Source of the DNA: Nannocystis bainbridge | GTDB lineage: Bacteria > Myxococcota_A > Polyangia > Nannocystales > Nannocystaceae | Length of the DNA: 64,000 nt | Assembly (NCBI RefSeq): GCF_028368995.1 | Contig: NZ_JAQNDL010000003.1 | Coordinates: forward strand, 1,116,001 to 1,180,000 | Direction: 5' to 3' | Shown here: positions 8,363 to 17,409 of the stretch, one piece after another | Layout of the letters: each line of letters begins with the position of its first letter | Numbering within the stretch: position 1 is the first letter of the stretch | Program-made: the position numbers and the translations under genes | Notes under the pieces: model-generated | Seen by the model: the letters and a program-made list of their open reading frames with translations, nothing else | What the model was told of the DNA's origin: nothing | Databases searched by the model: none

Positions 8363-9085
8363 ATGATGGAGCTCGAGATCGCCGGGCTTCCGCTGGTCAC
8401 GCTCTGGATCCACGTCACGCCGGGTGCGGTGCCGGTTGTGTCCGCGCTGCTCGAGCTGCAGCACTTGCGCGTCGGGACGTGCGAACTGACCGACATCGAA
8501 CCGCTCGCGCCGCTCGCCGAGCTCAAGAGCCTCGCAATCACCGACGACGCGATCGTCGACCTCGGCCCGCTTGCTGGTAAGACCGAGCTCGCGGAGCTCG
8601 ACGCCGCCTACAACGCGATCGCCTCGCTTGCGCCGCTCGCCGGCCTGCCGCTGCAGCGACTGCAGCTGAACGACAACGAGATCTTCGACCTCGGCCCGCT
8701 GGCGACCTTGCAGGGGCTCGAGCACCTGGACGTGTCCGCCAACCCCCTCGCGCTCGGGCTCGACAGCCTGGCCGATCACCCGAGCCTGCGCACGATCTCC
8801 CTCTCCGACACCGGGCTCCAGACGCTCCCCGTCGTCGCGCCGAACACCCTCGAGATGCTCAGAGCCGCGCGCAACCACATCTCGGACCTCGGCCCTTTGA
8901 AGAGCCTTCAGGCGCCAAATACCCTGGATGTGCAAGGCAACGCGATCACGACCCTGGCGCCAATCGTTGGCGCGCCGTGGCTCGGCTACGACGACATCAT
9001 CTTCGTCGCCGACGATCCCCTCGATGCCGAGACGATCGAGGTGATCATCCCGGCTCTGTGCGCCGCGGGCGTGTCCGTCCAGTAG
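8363..9085 (+). CDS. Leucine-rich-repeat protein
   Basis: About 240 residues with no signal peptide, so probably cytoplasmic. From about residue 30 to 200 it shows 21-22-residue repeats of the internalin/SDS22 kind, for example LAELKSLAITDDAIVDLGPL, LAGLPLQRLQLNDNEIFDLG and LATLQGLEHLDVSANPLALG. LRR solenoids bind other proteins; the partner is unknown. The start is one of two consecutive ATGs (8363, 8366) with GGAG upstream. Its divergent neighbour is a SUKH protein; LRR and SUKH proteins both turn up as accessory or immunity-like genes, but no toxin is visible. Confidence 0.8.
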   Translation: MMELEIAGLPLVTLWIHVTPGAVPVVSALLELQHLRVGTCELTDIEPLAPLAELKSLAITDDAIVDLGPLAGKTELAELDAAYNAIASLAPLAGLPLQRLQLNDNEIFDLGPLATLQGLEHLDVSANPLALGLDSLADHPSLRTISLSDTGLQTLPVVAPNTLEMLRAARNHISDLGPLKSLQAPNTLDVQGNAITTLAPIVGAPWLGYDDIIFVADDPLDAETIEVIIPALCAAGVSVQ

Positions 9086-9306
9086 GGAATCGCGTGGAGC
9101 GATCTATGCAATTGTAACTGCGTGTGAGCCCGCGGTGAGCCCGACGCACCGGTACAGCCCGCCGCCGCTGATGAGACGTGGTGGACGAGCCAACCGTCCG
9201 GGTCGGTCTGGCCGGCGCCGGGGGTGTGATCGCGTGCATCGGGGACGGCGAGACGACCGTGGGGGCAAAGCCCCACTCCGCGCGAAGGGGACACGTCACG
9301 AACGCT

Positions 9307-10266
9307 TCAGCGCTTCTTGCGTCGCCCTCGATTCGACGGGGCGGACGCCACGGGGCCGGCATCGAGTCGCAGGAGCGGCCTGACCTCGCGAGCGCTCTCG
9401 ATGAGCGCCCGCACCACCGGCATGTCCGCGTCCTTCGCCCGCCAGGTGACGACGTCGGACAGCTTGATGTCGAGATCGACGACCGGACGCCACACCACCG
9501 GGGTCATCGGAGACACCAGCTCTACTGTCTTTCGGGCCAGGAACGTCACCGCGTCGCCGATCGCCACCAGCGCCAGGAGCGACTCCAGCTCGGGGACTTC
9601 GGCCATCACGGCGAGCGTGACGTCTCGCGCGCGGGCGGCGGCAAGGATGTCCGCATGGAGGCGCGGGTAGAGCTGACGCGGCTCGAGGACCACGCGCTCG
9701 CCCACCAGGTCCCGCAGCCAGATCTTCGGGCGACGTGCGAGCCGATGGTCGTGCGCGAGCGCCATGCCGAGCTGGTCGCGCGCCATCTCCATGCAGGCCA
9801 GGCCGTCGTCGGAAGGAGCTTACGACCCATAGGCGAAGGCGATCGTCCCCTCGCGGAGCGCGGCCCACTGCTCGGTGCTGCTCATCGCCAGGAGCTGGAG
9901 GCCGATGCGCGGCGCACGTCGTCGAAACGCCGCCACGAGCGAGGCCAGCGCGCCGGTGAAGGTGGCCCCCGGCTCGAAACCAATGACGGCAGTGCCGAGC
10001 CTGCCCCCGGCGACCCCTTTGGCCTCCTCGACCGCCGCGTCCACGCTCACCAGGACGCCCCTCGCCCGCTCCGCGAAGACCTTACCAGCGGCGGTGAGCT
10101 TGATGCCGCGGCCGTCAGGCTCGAAGAGCTCGACCCCCATCTCCTGCTCGAGGTCCTTCATCTGCCGGCTGAGCGGAGACTGGGACACGTGGAGCCGCTC
10201 GGCGGCCCGACGAAAGCTCTGCTCCTCGGCGATCGTCACGAAGTAGCGCAGGTGTCGGAGTTCCAT
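9307..10266 (-). pseudogene. LysR-family regulator interrupted by an in-frame TAA
   Basis: The frame encodes a full-length LysR protein (319 codons): MELRHLRYFVTIAEEQSFRR and AAERLHVSQSPLSRQMKDLE at the N-terminus form the HTH, and the effector domain continues in the same frame to KR at the end. Codon 149 (9820-9822 on the minus strand) is TAA: AFAYGS-stop-APSDDGLACMEMA. No frameshift is involved; one base change from a Tyr codon would explain it. The truncated product would keep the DNA-binding domain but little of the sensor domain. The divergent monooxygenase is also broken, so the pair looks to be decaying. Confidence 0.8.
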
Positions 10267-10351
10267 GCATTCACGACCGTTGCTGCGAAGGTATCATAGA
10301 ATGGCGATCAATGTCTTGGACGGCTCGGTTCCGGGGCGGTACACCGCGTCC

Positions 10352-11550
10352 ATGAGTTCGACGATTCGCAGGCGCACCGCCGCACGGGTGCTGGTCTCCG
10401 GCGCCAGCATCTCCGGTCTCACCCTCGCCTATTGGCTCTCCCGCTACGGCTTCGATGTCACGGTGGTCGAACGCGCGCCGTATCTGCGCCCGGGCGGTCA
10501 CGCGCTCGACGTGCGCGGCCCGGCCCTCGCGGTCGCAGCGCGGATGGGCATCCTCTCCACGCTCCGCGATCGGAGCACCAAGCTGACGGGCATCTCCGTG
10601 GTCGACTCGCCGGCCAGGAGCTCTTCCGCAGCACGGAGAGCACCTTGACGGGCGGCCGGCTGGACAGCCCGGATGTCGAGATCCTGCGAGACGACCTCTG
10701 CGACGTGCTTCACGAGGCCGTGGGCGGCCGGGTCGAGTACATCTTCGGCGATTCCATCGCGTCGCTGGCCCAGGACGAGTCGAGCGTCGAAGTCACGTTC
10801 GTCACCGCTGCGCCGCGCCGCTTCGAGCTGGTGATCGGCGCCGACGGGCTAGGTTCGGGGGCGCGGCGACTCGCCTTCGGCCCCGATGAGCAGTTCTTGC
10901 GGACCTTCGGCGATCTGCACATCGCGACCTTCGGCATGCCGAACTTCCTCGGCCTCGACCGATGGCAAGTCATGTACCAGCAGCCTGACTCCGTCGGCGC
11001 GCTGGTCATGGGCCTGCGCAAGGATGTCGAAGCGAGGACCTATCTCGGCTTCAGCGCGCCAGAGGGGATCGATCACGACGTCCGCGACGTCGAGGCGCAG
11101 AAGCGGCTGCTGGCCGATCGCGTCGCCGGCGCGGGCTGGGTGATCCCGCAGATCGCGGAGCACATGCTGCGCGCGACCGATTTCCATTTCTACTCGCTGA
11201 GCCAGGTCCGCATGAGCCGTTGGTCGCGCGGAAGGATCGCGCTGGTCGGCGACGCCGGCTACGCCGTCTCCCTGGGCACGGGACAGGCCACCTCGGTCGC
11301 GATGGTCGGCGCTTACGTGCTGGCCGGGGAGCTCGCCACACACAAGGATGATCTACTGGGTGGGCTCGACGCATACGAGGATAAATTGCGCGCCTATGTG
11401 ATTCGCAATCAGGACATCGCGCTGGAACAGAACACGAAGCCAAACGAACCGACGAGCGAGGGTGAGACTGCTGCCCCAGGCGGCATTCCGGACTTCGGTG
11501 CGCTGACCCTGCCGTTCGCGCTCGAGAACTATTCGGATATGGCGAGATGA
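10352..11550 (+). pseudogene. FAD-dependent monooxygenase (PHBH/TetX-like), frameshifted
   Basis: The N-terminal frame from ATG 10352 has the FAD-binding fold RVLVSGASISGLTLAYWLSR then VTVVERAP. Between about 10606 and 10612 the reading frame changes (ISVVD in one frame, GQELFRSTESTL in the next), and the rest of the enzyme follows, including the GD motif RIALVGDAGYAVSLGTGQAT near the C-terminus. The two parts make one normal-length enzyme of about 400 residues of the class A flavin monooxygenase family (TetX, p-hydroxybenzoate hydroxylase). As read it is inactive unless the shift is a sequencing error or is suppressed. It is divergent from the broken LysR gene. Confidence 0.8.
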
Positions 11551-11980
11551 GCCCCGCCCGCGAGGCCGCGCGCGCTTCACCTCCACCTGGGACGGATGTC
11601 GAGAACCACGCATCGATCTCTTGGAAGTCGAATCGGCAGGGACCCCTGGGCCGCGTCACCGGCTCGAGGCCGAGTGCGACACGAACGAGGGCCGACGCGC
11701 TGGCGCGCGCTCGGGTACAGGTGAGCTACCGAGCTGAGCGTCGCACGGGTCGTCTTGAGGCGCACGCGAGCAGCGTCTCGACCAGGAAGTCGCGCGCGGG
11801 GCGGAGGACGAGCGCGTGCACGAGCGCGCTCCGGGTGTACGCGACTGCGCGCCGCACGAGCGGTCGGCCGTGCACACGCGGTGGGGGCCGGCGCACCAGT
11901 CCCCGCGGTCGAGGCGGTGGTCTATGCTGGCGCGTACCGACGCGCCGCCCGACAGCGCTCGCGTCCGCCGGAGCCCGACG
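11551..11980. other. 430-bp gap without a supported gene
   Basis: I see no frame with family resemblance and no clear promoter or hairpin between the monooxygenase relic and the next lipoprotein; the reading frames here look like chance openings in GC-rich DNA. Confidence 0.4.
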
Positions 11981-12733
11981 ATGCCAGCAAACCACCGCCT
12001 CTCCATGCCCCTCCGGGTCGCGCTCGTCGCAACCCTCGCTGCCGCCTGCTCCCCGAAGTCGGACGACCCGATCGACACCGACACGGGGACGGCGACCGAC
12101 CCGGGCGCGACGACCGAACCGGGTGGAACCGCGTCGACCGAACCGGGTGCAACCATGACGACCGGCACCGGCGGCACCGAAACGGACACCGGTGAGAGCT
12201 CGAGCGAGCCGACGACGACCGACCCGACGACCGGCGGCGCGACGACTGGCGAGGACAGCGTGTGCCCGACGTACTGCGCCCAGCGAGAGGCGTGCGGCCT
12301 CCCGAACGGGGAGGACTGCGTCGGGGAGTGCGAGTCGGAGCTGGACGCGATGGCATTCGTCGGCGCCGGGTGCCGCGACGCGTACGAGGGCTACTACGCG
12401 TGCTTCACCGAGGTGACCTGCACCGAGCAGGACATGGGCGCGTGCGACGACGCGTACTGGGCGACGCGCGCCGAGGTCTGTGCGCGGCCGGCCTGCCTCG
12501 ACCTGTGTGGATTCCTGGTCGATTGCGGCTCCGTGTCGGAAGACAACAAGGTCGGCTGCGCGGTCGAGTGCACCCTCGGCACCACCAGCGCCTTTGTCGA
12601 CAGCGAGGCCTGCGCGCTGGCGATGGAAGACATTCTCATCTGCGAGGTCGAGACCCTGACCTGTGAACAGATCAACGAGGCCGCCAGCTGCGAGGCGGAG
12701 AAGACGGCGCAAAAAGAGATCTGCGGGGTTTGA
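11981..12733 (+). CDS. Cys-rich lipoprotein with two tandem cysteine units
   Basis: 250 residues. The signal peptide PLRVALVATLAAACSPKSDD has a lipobox ending at Cys23 or nearby. A Thr/Gly/Glu-rich linker follows to about residue 90. The rest is two related Cys-rich units, the first starting VCPTYCAQREAC and the second ACLDLCGFLVDC. Each begins C-x3-C-x5-C and continues with C-x3-C and further spaced cysteines, which suggests a repeated small disulfide domain. The end of unit 2 aligns with the remnant at 15355-15484. It is probably exposed at the surface; function unknown. Confidence 0.75.
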   Translation: MPANHRLSMPLRVALVATLAAACSPKSDDPIDTDTGTATDPGATTEPGGTASTEPGATMTTGTGGTETDTGESSSEPTTTDPTTGGATTGEDSVCPTYCAQREACGLPNGEDCVGECESELDAMAFVGAGCRDAYEGYYACFTEVTCTEQDMGACDDAYWATRAEVCARPACLDLCGFLVDCGSVSEDNKVGCAVECTLGTTSAFVDSEACALAMEDILICEVETLTCEQINEAASCEAEKTAQKEICGV

Positions 12734-12810
12734 TCGGGTGACTTGCGGAGCGACACGATGGCAGCGCGACTGTCGGCTCTGCTGATGACTCCGCCGCAGC
12801 CTGGCCGCGC

Positions 12811-13896
12811 CTAACAGCTGCGGGTGAGCCAGCAGAGGGGCACCGCGGCGCCCTTCCGCTGGGGCACGCTTCGTTCGGGCGCCGTGAAGGGCCGGCCGAC
12901 GTCGGGAGGTGGGCTCTTGGGCGGCGAAGCGGGCGGCACCTCCGTGCGGGGCGGCGGCTCCGGCAGCACGGGAACGGCAGGCCAGGTCGGGCTCGACTGT
13001 GGCGGGAGCAGCGGCGCATCGAGATCGGGGACCGCCTCGAAGTCTGCGAGCGCCTGCGCCGACCTGGACACTTCATAAGGACGGAAGCGGGATTCGCCGG
13101 TGCGGCCGCGATTGAGGCGAGCGAGCTCGGCCCGGGTGTAGGCCTGTTGCGAACCTCGCGGAGCGCTCTGGCGGACGAACGCCTCGATCTTGGCGCGGGC
13201 CGCGTCGGCGAACGCGTGGCGCAGGCCGTCGCGCTCGCTGCGGGCGGACGCCGACGGGTCCTCGCAATCGGCCCAGCGCTCGAAGATCTGCCGCTTGCGC
13301 TCGGCCAGCGCCAGCGTCTCGTCGCGCCAGAGCTCGACGAGGTGAGGCCCCAGCTCGGCGAGCTCTCGCTGCAAGCTCTCCCGGTACGCGCGATTGGCCA
13401 GGTGAGCGCGCAGGCGCTCGGTCGCGGCCAGGAAGTGTCGCTTCTCGCTCTTGTGCCGGTCCTTGCGCGGGCCGTCGGCGAGGCCGCCGAAGCGCGCGAT
13501 GAAGCCGGCCGCGACCGGCAACCGCCCCTGGGGGAAGAACAGCTCCTCGCGGATGCCGATCCAGATCGGCGGGTGGCGCTCGGGTTCGGGCTCCCGGAAG
13601 CGGCGGCGAAACATGTCGAGGCCGAAGAGATTGATCTCGATGGTCCCGCCGTGATCGCGGAACTCGAACGCGCCGTCGGGATGGATGATGGCGGTAAAGC
13701 CGTCGCCGCGGTGGCGCAGACGACCGCCGCCGTCCGGCTCGAGGGCGACGTCGGAGAGCGCGGCGCGGATGTTCTTGGGCGGCGTCCCGGGCGCGGCCGG
13801 CGGGGCGGGAGCGGCCGAGACTTCAGGTGCGACGGTCAAACCCAGCGCGACCAACGCGACGACGCGGACGAGACCAGATGAGAGGCGCGGGCGCAT
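12811..13896 (-). CDS. Exported protein of unknown function
   Basis: 361 residues from ATG 13896. The N-terminus VRVVALVALGLTVAPEVSAA is a Sec signal peptide with an Ala-x-Ala-like cleavage site. The middle holds a beta segment (GDGFTAIIHPDGAFEFRDHG, then TIEINLFGLDMFRRRF) followed by a charged helical region with RERL-like heptads (about residues 130-250) and a Pro-rich C-terminus (about 290-345) that ends near a Cys. I do not recognise the family. It is probably periplasmic or surface-bound. A Met at 13929 could also serve as start but would lengthen the n-region. Confidence 0.6.
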   Translation of the reverse strand: MRPRLSSGLVRVVALVALGLTVAPEVSAAPAPPAAPGTPPKNIRAALSDVALEPDGGGRLRHRGDGFTAIIHPDGAFEFRDHGGTIEINLFGLDMFRRRFREPEPERHPPIWIGIREELFFPQGRLPVAAGFIARFGGLADGPRKDRHKSEKRHFLAATERLRAHLANRAYRESLQRELAELGPHLVELWRDETLALAERKRQIFERWADCEDPSASARSERDGLRHAFADAARAKIEAFVRQSAPRGSQQAYTRAELARLNRGRTGESRFRPYEVSRSAQALADFEAVPDLDAPLLPPQSSPTWPAVPVLPEPPPRTEVPPASPPKSPPPDVGRPFTAPERSVPQRKGAAVPLCWLTRSC

Positions 13897-14191
13897 CGAC
13901 GGTGTCCGACGACGCCAGTCATACCGCATCGACGGCAGCGCTTGTAGAGCGCGGAAGTCGTCCGCGGCTGCGATCTTCACGAGATTCGAATCGGCGAACA
14001 GGCGCGTCCGAGTGCAAGCCGGATCCCGAGGTGGGAATGGGTAGGAGAGGATCGAAGGCGTCCAGGAATGAGCATGGACACGCCATGGTTGCAGGTCGTG
14101 GGCCATTCCTGCTGCGGCCGCCAGACCAGCCGCCACACGGCGCAAGAACAGGTCGATCATGGCCGGGAAGCAGAGCCAGCCCTCGAGGTCA

Positions 14192-15301
14192 TCACGGCGG
14201 GACCACGCACACCCCGACGTGCGCCCACGCCGGCGGTGGCTCGTCCTCGAGGATCACGAACGGCGACACGCACGAGTTCTTCGCTGGACAGTCGGGCGCG
14301 CCCACGTCGCAGTATTGAACGCAGCACCGAGAGTGCTGGCAGCTCGGCTGCCACGCGTCCGGGGCGCAGTAAAACCCTGGATCGCAGCCGTCAATCGTGC
14401 AGTTGTCCGGGAAGTCCCCGTCGGGCCCGGATACGTCGGGCGTGCACCCGAACCCGTCGAGGCCCGGCGTGCACACGTGACCGAGCGGGCAGTCCTGGAC
14501 CAGCGGGTCGCATGCAGGCACGCACGCTGTCACCGTCCCGTCGCGGGTCGTCGTGCACACCTGGTCGAGCGGACAGATCGGCGCCTCCGGCGACCCGCCG
14601 CACTGGGCCACGCAGCTCTTCGCGGCGTCGCCCTCGACCGGCCAGCACAGCGCCCCCATTGCGCAGTCGTCCGCGCCGGTCGGCGACGCCTCCTTCCCGA
14701 GGCAAGGCTCGCCGATCGCCGGTGCCGACTCGGCGACCGGCACGCACTCGAGCTCCCAGAACGGGCTCAGGAACTCCGACGGCGCGCATTTCTGTCCCTC
14801 CGGACAATTCTGGGCCCACGGGCTGCACACCGACACTCCGTCGTCGCAGCTCAGCGCCTCATCGATGTCGTCGGTGCAGAACTTGCTCGGCGGCGACGGG
14901 TTGATGCACGCCTGCATGCACGCCTCCGAGCACTTCTGCGCGGGATCGCAGCCCTCCGGAGCCAGCACGCAAATCATCCAATTCGAGTCGATGCCCGTCT
15001 CGTTTACGCACAGCTCGCCGGCCGCGCACATGCACGGCTGTATCGGGCCGAGGTCGGGGGGCATGATGAACGGCACGTTCGTCGTGCTCGAGCTGGCGGT
15101 CTCGCTGGTATCGCCTGTCGTGCCCGTCGTCGGCGGTGAAGCCGTCGTCGTCGACGACGTGGCGCTGCCGGTCGTCGTCGACGTCGTCGAAGTCGTCGTC
15201 GCGCCGCTCGTCGAGACGTCCCCACCGGTCTCGGCCTTCGGCTCGGGCCCGCAGCCCACCAGCAGCGCAGCGAGCCACCACCTCTTGTCGACGACAGTCA
15301 T
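14192..15301 (-). CDS. Large Cys-rich surface lipoprotein
   Basis: 369 residues. The short signal segment KRWWLAALLVGCGPEPK has a lipobox ending in Cys. A Thr/Ser-rich linker of about 50 residues follows, then about 280 residues with more than 30 cysteines in EGF-like or Dickkopf-like spacing (CEACMQAC, CSPWAQNCPEGQKC, CPLDQVC, CDPLVQDCPLGHVC, CQHSRCCVQYC). The repeated C-P-x-G-x-x-C pattern is typical of myxobacterial surface proteins with short disulfide knots. AGGAGG lies directly before ATG 15301, unusually close, so a slightly later start is possible. Function unknown. Confidence 0.75.
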   Translation of the reverse strand: MTVVDKRWWLAALLVGCGPEPKAETGGDVSTSGATTTSTTSTTTGSATSSTTTASPPTTGTTGDTSETASSSTTNVPFIMPPDLGPIQPCMCAAGELCVNETGIDSNWMICVLAPEGCDPAQKCSEACMQACINPSPPSKFCTDDIDEALSCDDGVSVCSPWAQNCPEGQKCAPSEFLSPFWELECVPVAESAPAIGEPCLGKEASPTGADDCAMGALCWPVEGDAAKSCVAQCGGSPEAPICPLDQVCTTTRDGTVTACVPACDPLVQDCPLGHVCTPGLDGFGCTPDVSGPDGDFPDNCTIDGCDPGFYCAPDAWQPSCQHSRCCVQYCDVGAPDCPAKNSCVSPFVILEDEPPPAWAHVGVCVVPP

Positions 15302-15354
15302 CCTCCTCACCTTAGCAAAAGGACACGGTCGGGTGACACGGGCCCGCCCGTGAC

Positions 15355-15484
15355 AGGGCGACGCCTGCCTCATGGCCAACGCGGCCCGCTATGCCTGTCA
15401 GGCCCAGCTCCCGTGCGACCAGCTCGCAGCCAAGACCGGCTGCGAGGACGCCGAGACCATGTACACCATGGCCTGCCCGCTCTG
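15355..15484 (+). pseudogene. Tail of a Cys-rich lipoprotein (paralogue remnant)
   Basis: One frame reads ACLMANAARYACQAQLPC, DQLAAKTGCEDAETMYTMAC, PL, then a stop. The Cys spacing (C-x9-C-x5-C-x8-C-x10-C) is the same, with one gap, as the C-terminus of the lipoprotein at 11981-12733. A stop codon lies just upstream in this frame and there is no start or signal peptide, so only the end of a paralogous gene remains. Confidence 0.55.
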
Positions 15485-15609
15485 AGCGAGGCCCCGCGCC
15501 GCGAGCAGGACGTCGCGATGGACAGTGGATGTCCCGAAGGCCAGGTTGCGCAGGGCAGCGCGGGCGTCGATGAGGACGCCGAGCGCGAGCGGGCGACGCC
15601 CGCCGCGCC

Positions 15610-16356
15610 TCACACCTGGGCGACGCCGCCGTCGACGAACAGCTCGATGCCGGTGACGAACGTGCTGTCGTCCGAGGCGAGGAACAGCGCCGCCCTGGCG
15701 ATCTCCTCGGGCTTGCCGAGCCGCCCGAGCGGCACTTGGGAGACCAGGCTGGCCTTGAGCCCCTCGGCCTGGTCCGCCGGCACCATGCCGTTGAGTCCGG
15801 GTGTGTCGATCGGGCCGGGGCTGATCGCGTTGACCCGGATCTTGCGATCCTTGAGGTCGGTGGTCCAGGTGCGGGCGAACGAGCGCACGGCCGCCTTGGT
15901 CGCGCTGTAGACGCTCATCGCCGCCGACCCCTTGCTGGCCACGATCGAGGCGTTGAGGATGATCGAGGCGCCCTCGACCAGCAGCGGCAGCGCCTTCTGC
16001 ACGGTGAACAGCAGGCCCTTCACGTTGCTGCCGAACTCGCGCTCGTACTGCTCCTCGGTGATCGCGCCGAGCGGGGCGAACGTGGCCGACGCCGCGTTGG
16101 CGAACACCACGTCGATGCGGCCCTTCTCGCGCTGCACCTGCTCGTAAAGGCGGTCGAGGTCGGCGAGGTTGGACACGTCGCCGCGCACTCCGACGACGTT
16201 GTCGCCGATCTCGCGCACGGCCGCGTCGAGCTCGGCCTGCCGCCGGCCCGTGATGTACACGTGCGCACCCTCGGCGACGAACAGCCTGGCGGTGGCGAGG
16301 CCGATGCCCGTGCTACCCCCGGTAATGATGGCGACTTTCCCTGCGAGCTTGCTCAT
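15610..16356 (-). CDS. Short-chain dehydrogenase/reductase (SDR)
   Basis: 248 residues, the normal size for a classical SDR. It has the cofactor motif TGGSTGIG (residues 13-20), NAASA in place of the usual NNAG, the catalytic Ser in NASIVASKG and the YSATK active-site Tyr/Lys, plus the ISPGPIDTPG loop. It is a cytoplasmic NAD(P)-dependent oxidoreductase of unknown substrate. The TetR gene lies 55 bp upstream on the same strand, so the SDR is probably the regulated partner. ATG 16356 directly precedes the first beta strand and has GAGAGAGA upstream. Confidence 0.9.
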   Translation of the reverse strand: MSKLAGKVAIITGGSTGIGLATARLFVAEGAHVYITGRRQAELDAAVREIGDNVVGVRGDVSNLADLDRLYEQVQREKGRIDVVFANAASATFAPLGAITEEQYEREFGSNVKGLLFTVQKALPLLVEGASIILNASIVASKGSAAMSVYSATKAAVRSFARTWTTDLKDRKIRVNAISPGPIDTPGLNGMVPADQAEGLKASLVSQVPLGRLGKPEEIARAALFLASDDSTFVTGIELFVDGGVAQV

Positions 16357-16377
16357 GGTCTCTCTCTTTGCGTTTTT

Positions 16378-16400
16378 CTGGAATGAACGTTCTTGAACGA
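16378..16400. promoter_or_regulatory. Candidate TetR operator before the SDR gene
   Basis: TGAACGTTCTTGAACGA (16383-16399) contains the palindrome GAACGTTC and a repeated GAACG. It lies in the only gap between the TetR and SDR genes and is less GC-rich than its surroundings. That makes it a reasonable repressor site, but nothing in the sequence proves binding. Confidence 0.35.
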
Positions 16401-16411
16401 AGCAAAAAAAA

Positions 16412-16993
16412 TCAGCCGAGCACGCCGAGCGTGACGCGCACGACATCCCGCAGGGCCTCGGCGCTCTGGCCCTGCTTGGCGGACAACCGCAGGCCCGCGA
16501 GCGTGGCGACGAAGAACCGACCGAGCGCGGCCGGATCGTGGTGGTCGCCGATCTCCCCGCGCTCCTGGGCGCGGCGCATCCGGTCGATGAAGCCGCGCTC
16601 GATCTCCTGGTTGTTGTCGGCGAGCAGGCGCTCCGCCTCGGGGCCCGCGTCTGCGCCGGCCACGGCCGCGTGAAACATCATGCAGCCGCGCGGGCAGCCC
16701 CTGACGAGCTCCTGGGCGATGACGGCGTCGAACAGCCGGCGCAGCGCCGGTCGGACCGGCTCCTCGCTCGCCCAGAACTGCCGCAGCGGGGCGCCGACCT
16801 GATCACGAAAGCGCTTGAGCGCGGCGATGAAGATCGCCTGCTTGTCGCCGAAGGTGTCGTACAGGCTCTGGCGCGAGACGCCCATCTTCTCGACCAGGTC
16901 GCTCATCGAGGTGGCCGCGAAACCCCGCGCCCAGAACAGGCGCATGGCCTGCTCGAGGGCTTCGTCGGGGTCGAACGCCTTGGGTCTCGGCAC
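16412..16993 (-). CDS. TetR/AcrR-family transcriptional regulator
   Basis: 193 residues from GTG 16993. The N-terminal HTH is intact: FDPDEALEQAMRLFWARGFA, then ATSMSDLVEKMGVSRQSLYD and TFGDKQAIF. The C-terminal half is the usual helical ligand domain, with GCPRGCMMFHAAV similar to TetR_C regulators of the NemR/AcuR kind. It probably represses itself and the SDR gene downstream in response to an electrophilic or organic ligand, which is inference from gene order. The start is chosen because the conserved PRPKAFDP begins there; a candidate promoter ends only a few bases before it. Confidence 0.88.
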   Translation of the reverse strand: MPRPKAFDPDEALEQAMRLFWARGFAATSMSDLVEKMGVSRQSLYDTFGDKQAIFIAALKRFRDQVGAPLRQFWASEEPVRPALRRLFDAVIAQELVRGCPRGCMMFHAAVAGADAGPEAERLLADNNQEIERGFIDRMRRAQERGEIGDHHDPAALGRFFVATLAGLRLSAKQGQSAEALRDVVRVTLGVLG

Positions 16994-17000
16994 GGGTTGC

Positions 17001-17028
17001 AGGATGGCATTCTGGAACGGACTGTCAA
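17001..17028 (-). promoter_or_regulatory. Candidate sigma-70-type promoter of the TetR gene
   Basis: On the minus strand TTGACA (17028-17023) is a perfect -35 box. A weak -10 (CATCCT, 17006-17001) follows at 16 bp. Transcription would start within a few bases of the GTG start at 16993, which implies a leaderless message. The spacer contains CCGTTCCAGAATG, which could hold an operator. Confidence 0.4.
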
Positions 17029-17409
17029 GTTCCTTCGGGGAGCTCGGGCATAAAACGACGCTTTGCGACCCCGGGGTGCCCGTCTGTCGCCGCCACGGGC
17101 GCGACGCCGTGGGCGATCGCAGACCCCCTCCGCGGCTGCCCGCCTCGCCGAGCGCCGCCCGGGTCCGCGCGGCGCAGCTGCAGGGCGAAGCGGAGCGACT
17201 GTCATGGAAGGCCGCGACCCCGACGCCGGCGCAAGCACCGCCCGCACCGACCGACCGACCGACGGATCGATCCCTGCGCCCGCGACGTTGCGCCCTCGCG
17301 GCCTCGCAGACACGGCCGTTCGTGCCCGCCGTCGTTGCGCCGCGCGCCGTCCGGGGCCAAGGACCTGCCCACATTTCTCGCGCTCGACCATGACGACAAG
17401 GACGGTCCC
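17029..17409. other. Noncoding stretch upstream of the sulfatase
   Basis: About 380 bp between the TetR promoter and the sulfatase start. I see no supported gene, hairpin or promoter in it. Confidence 0.35.
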
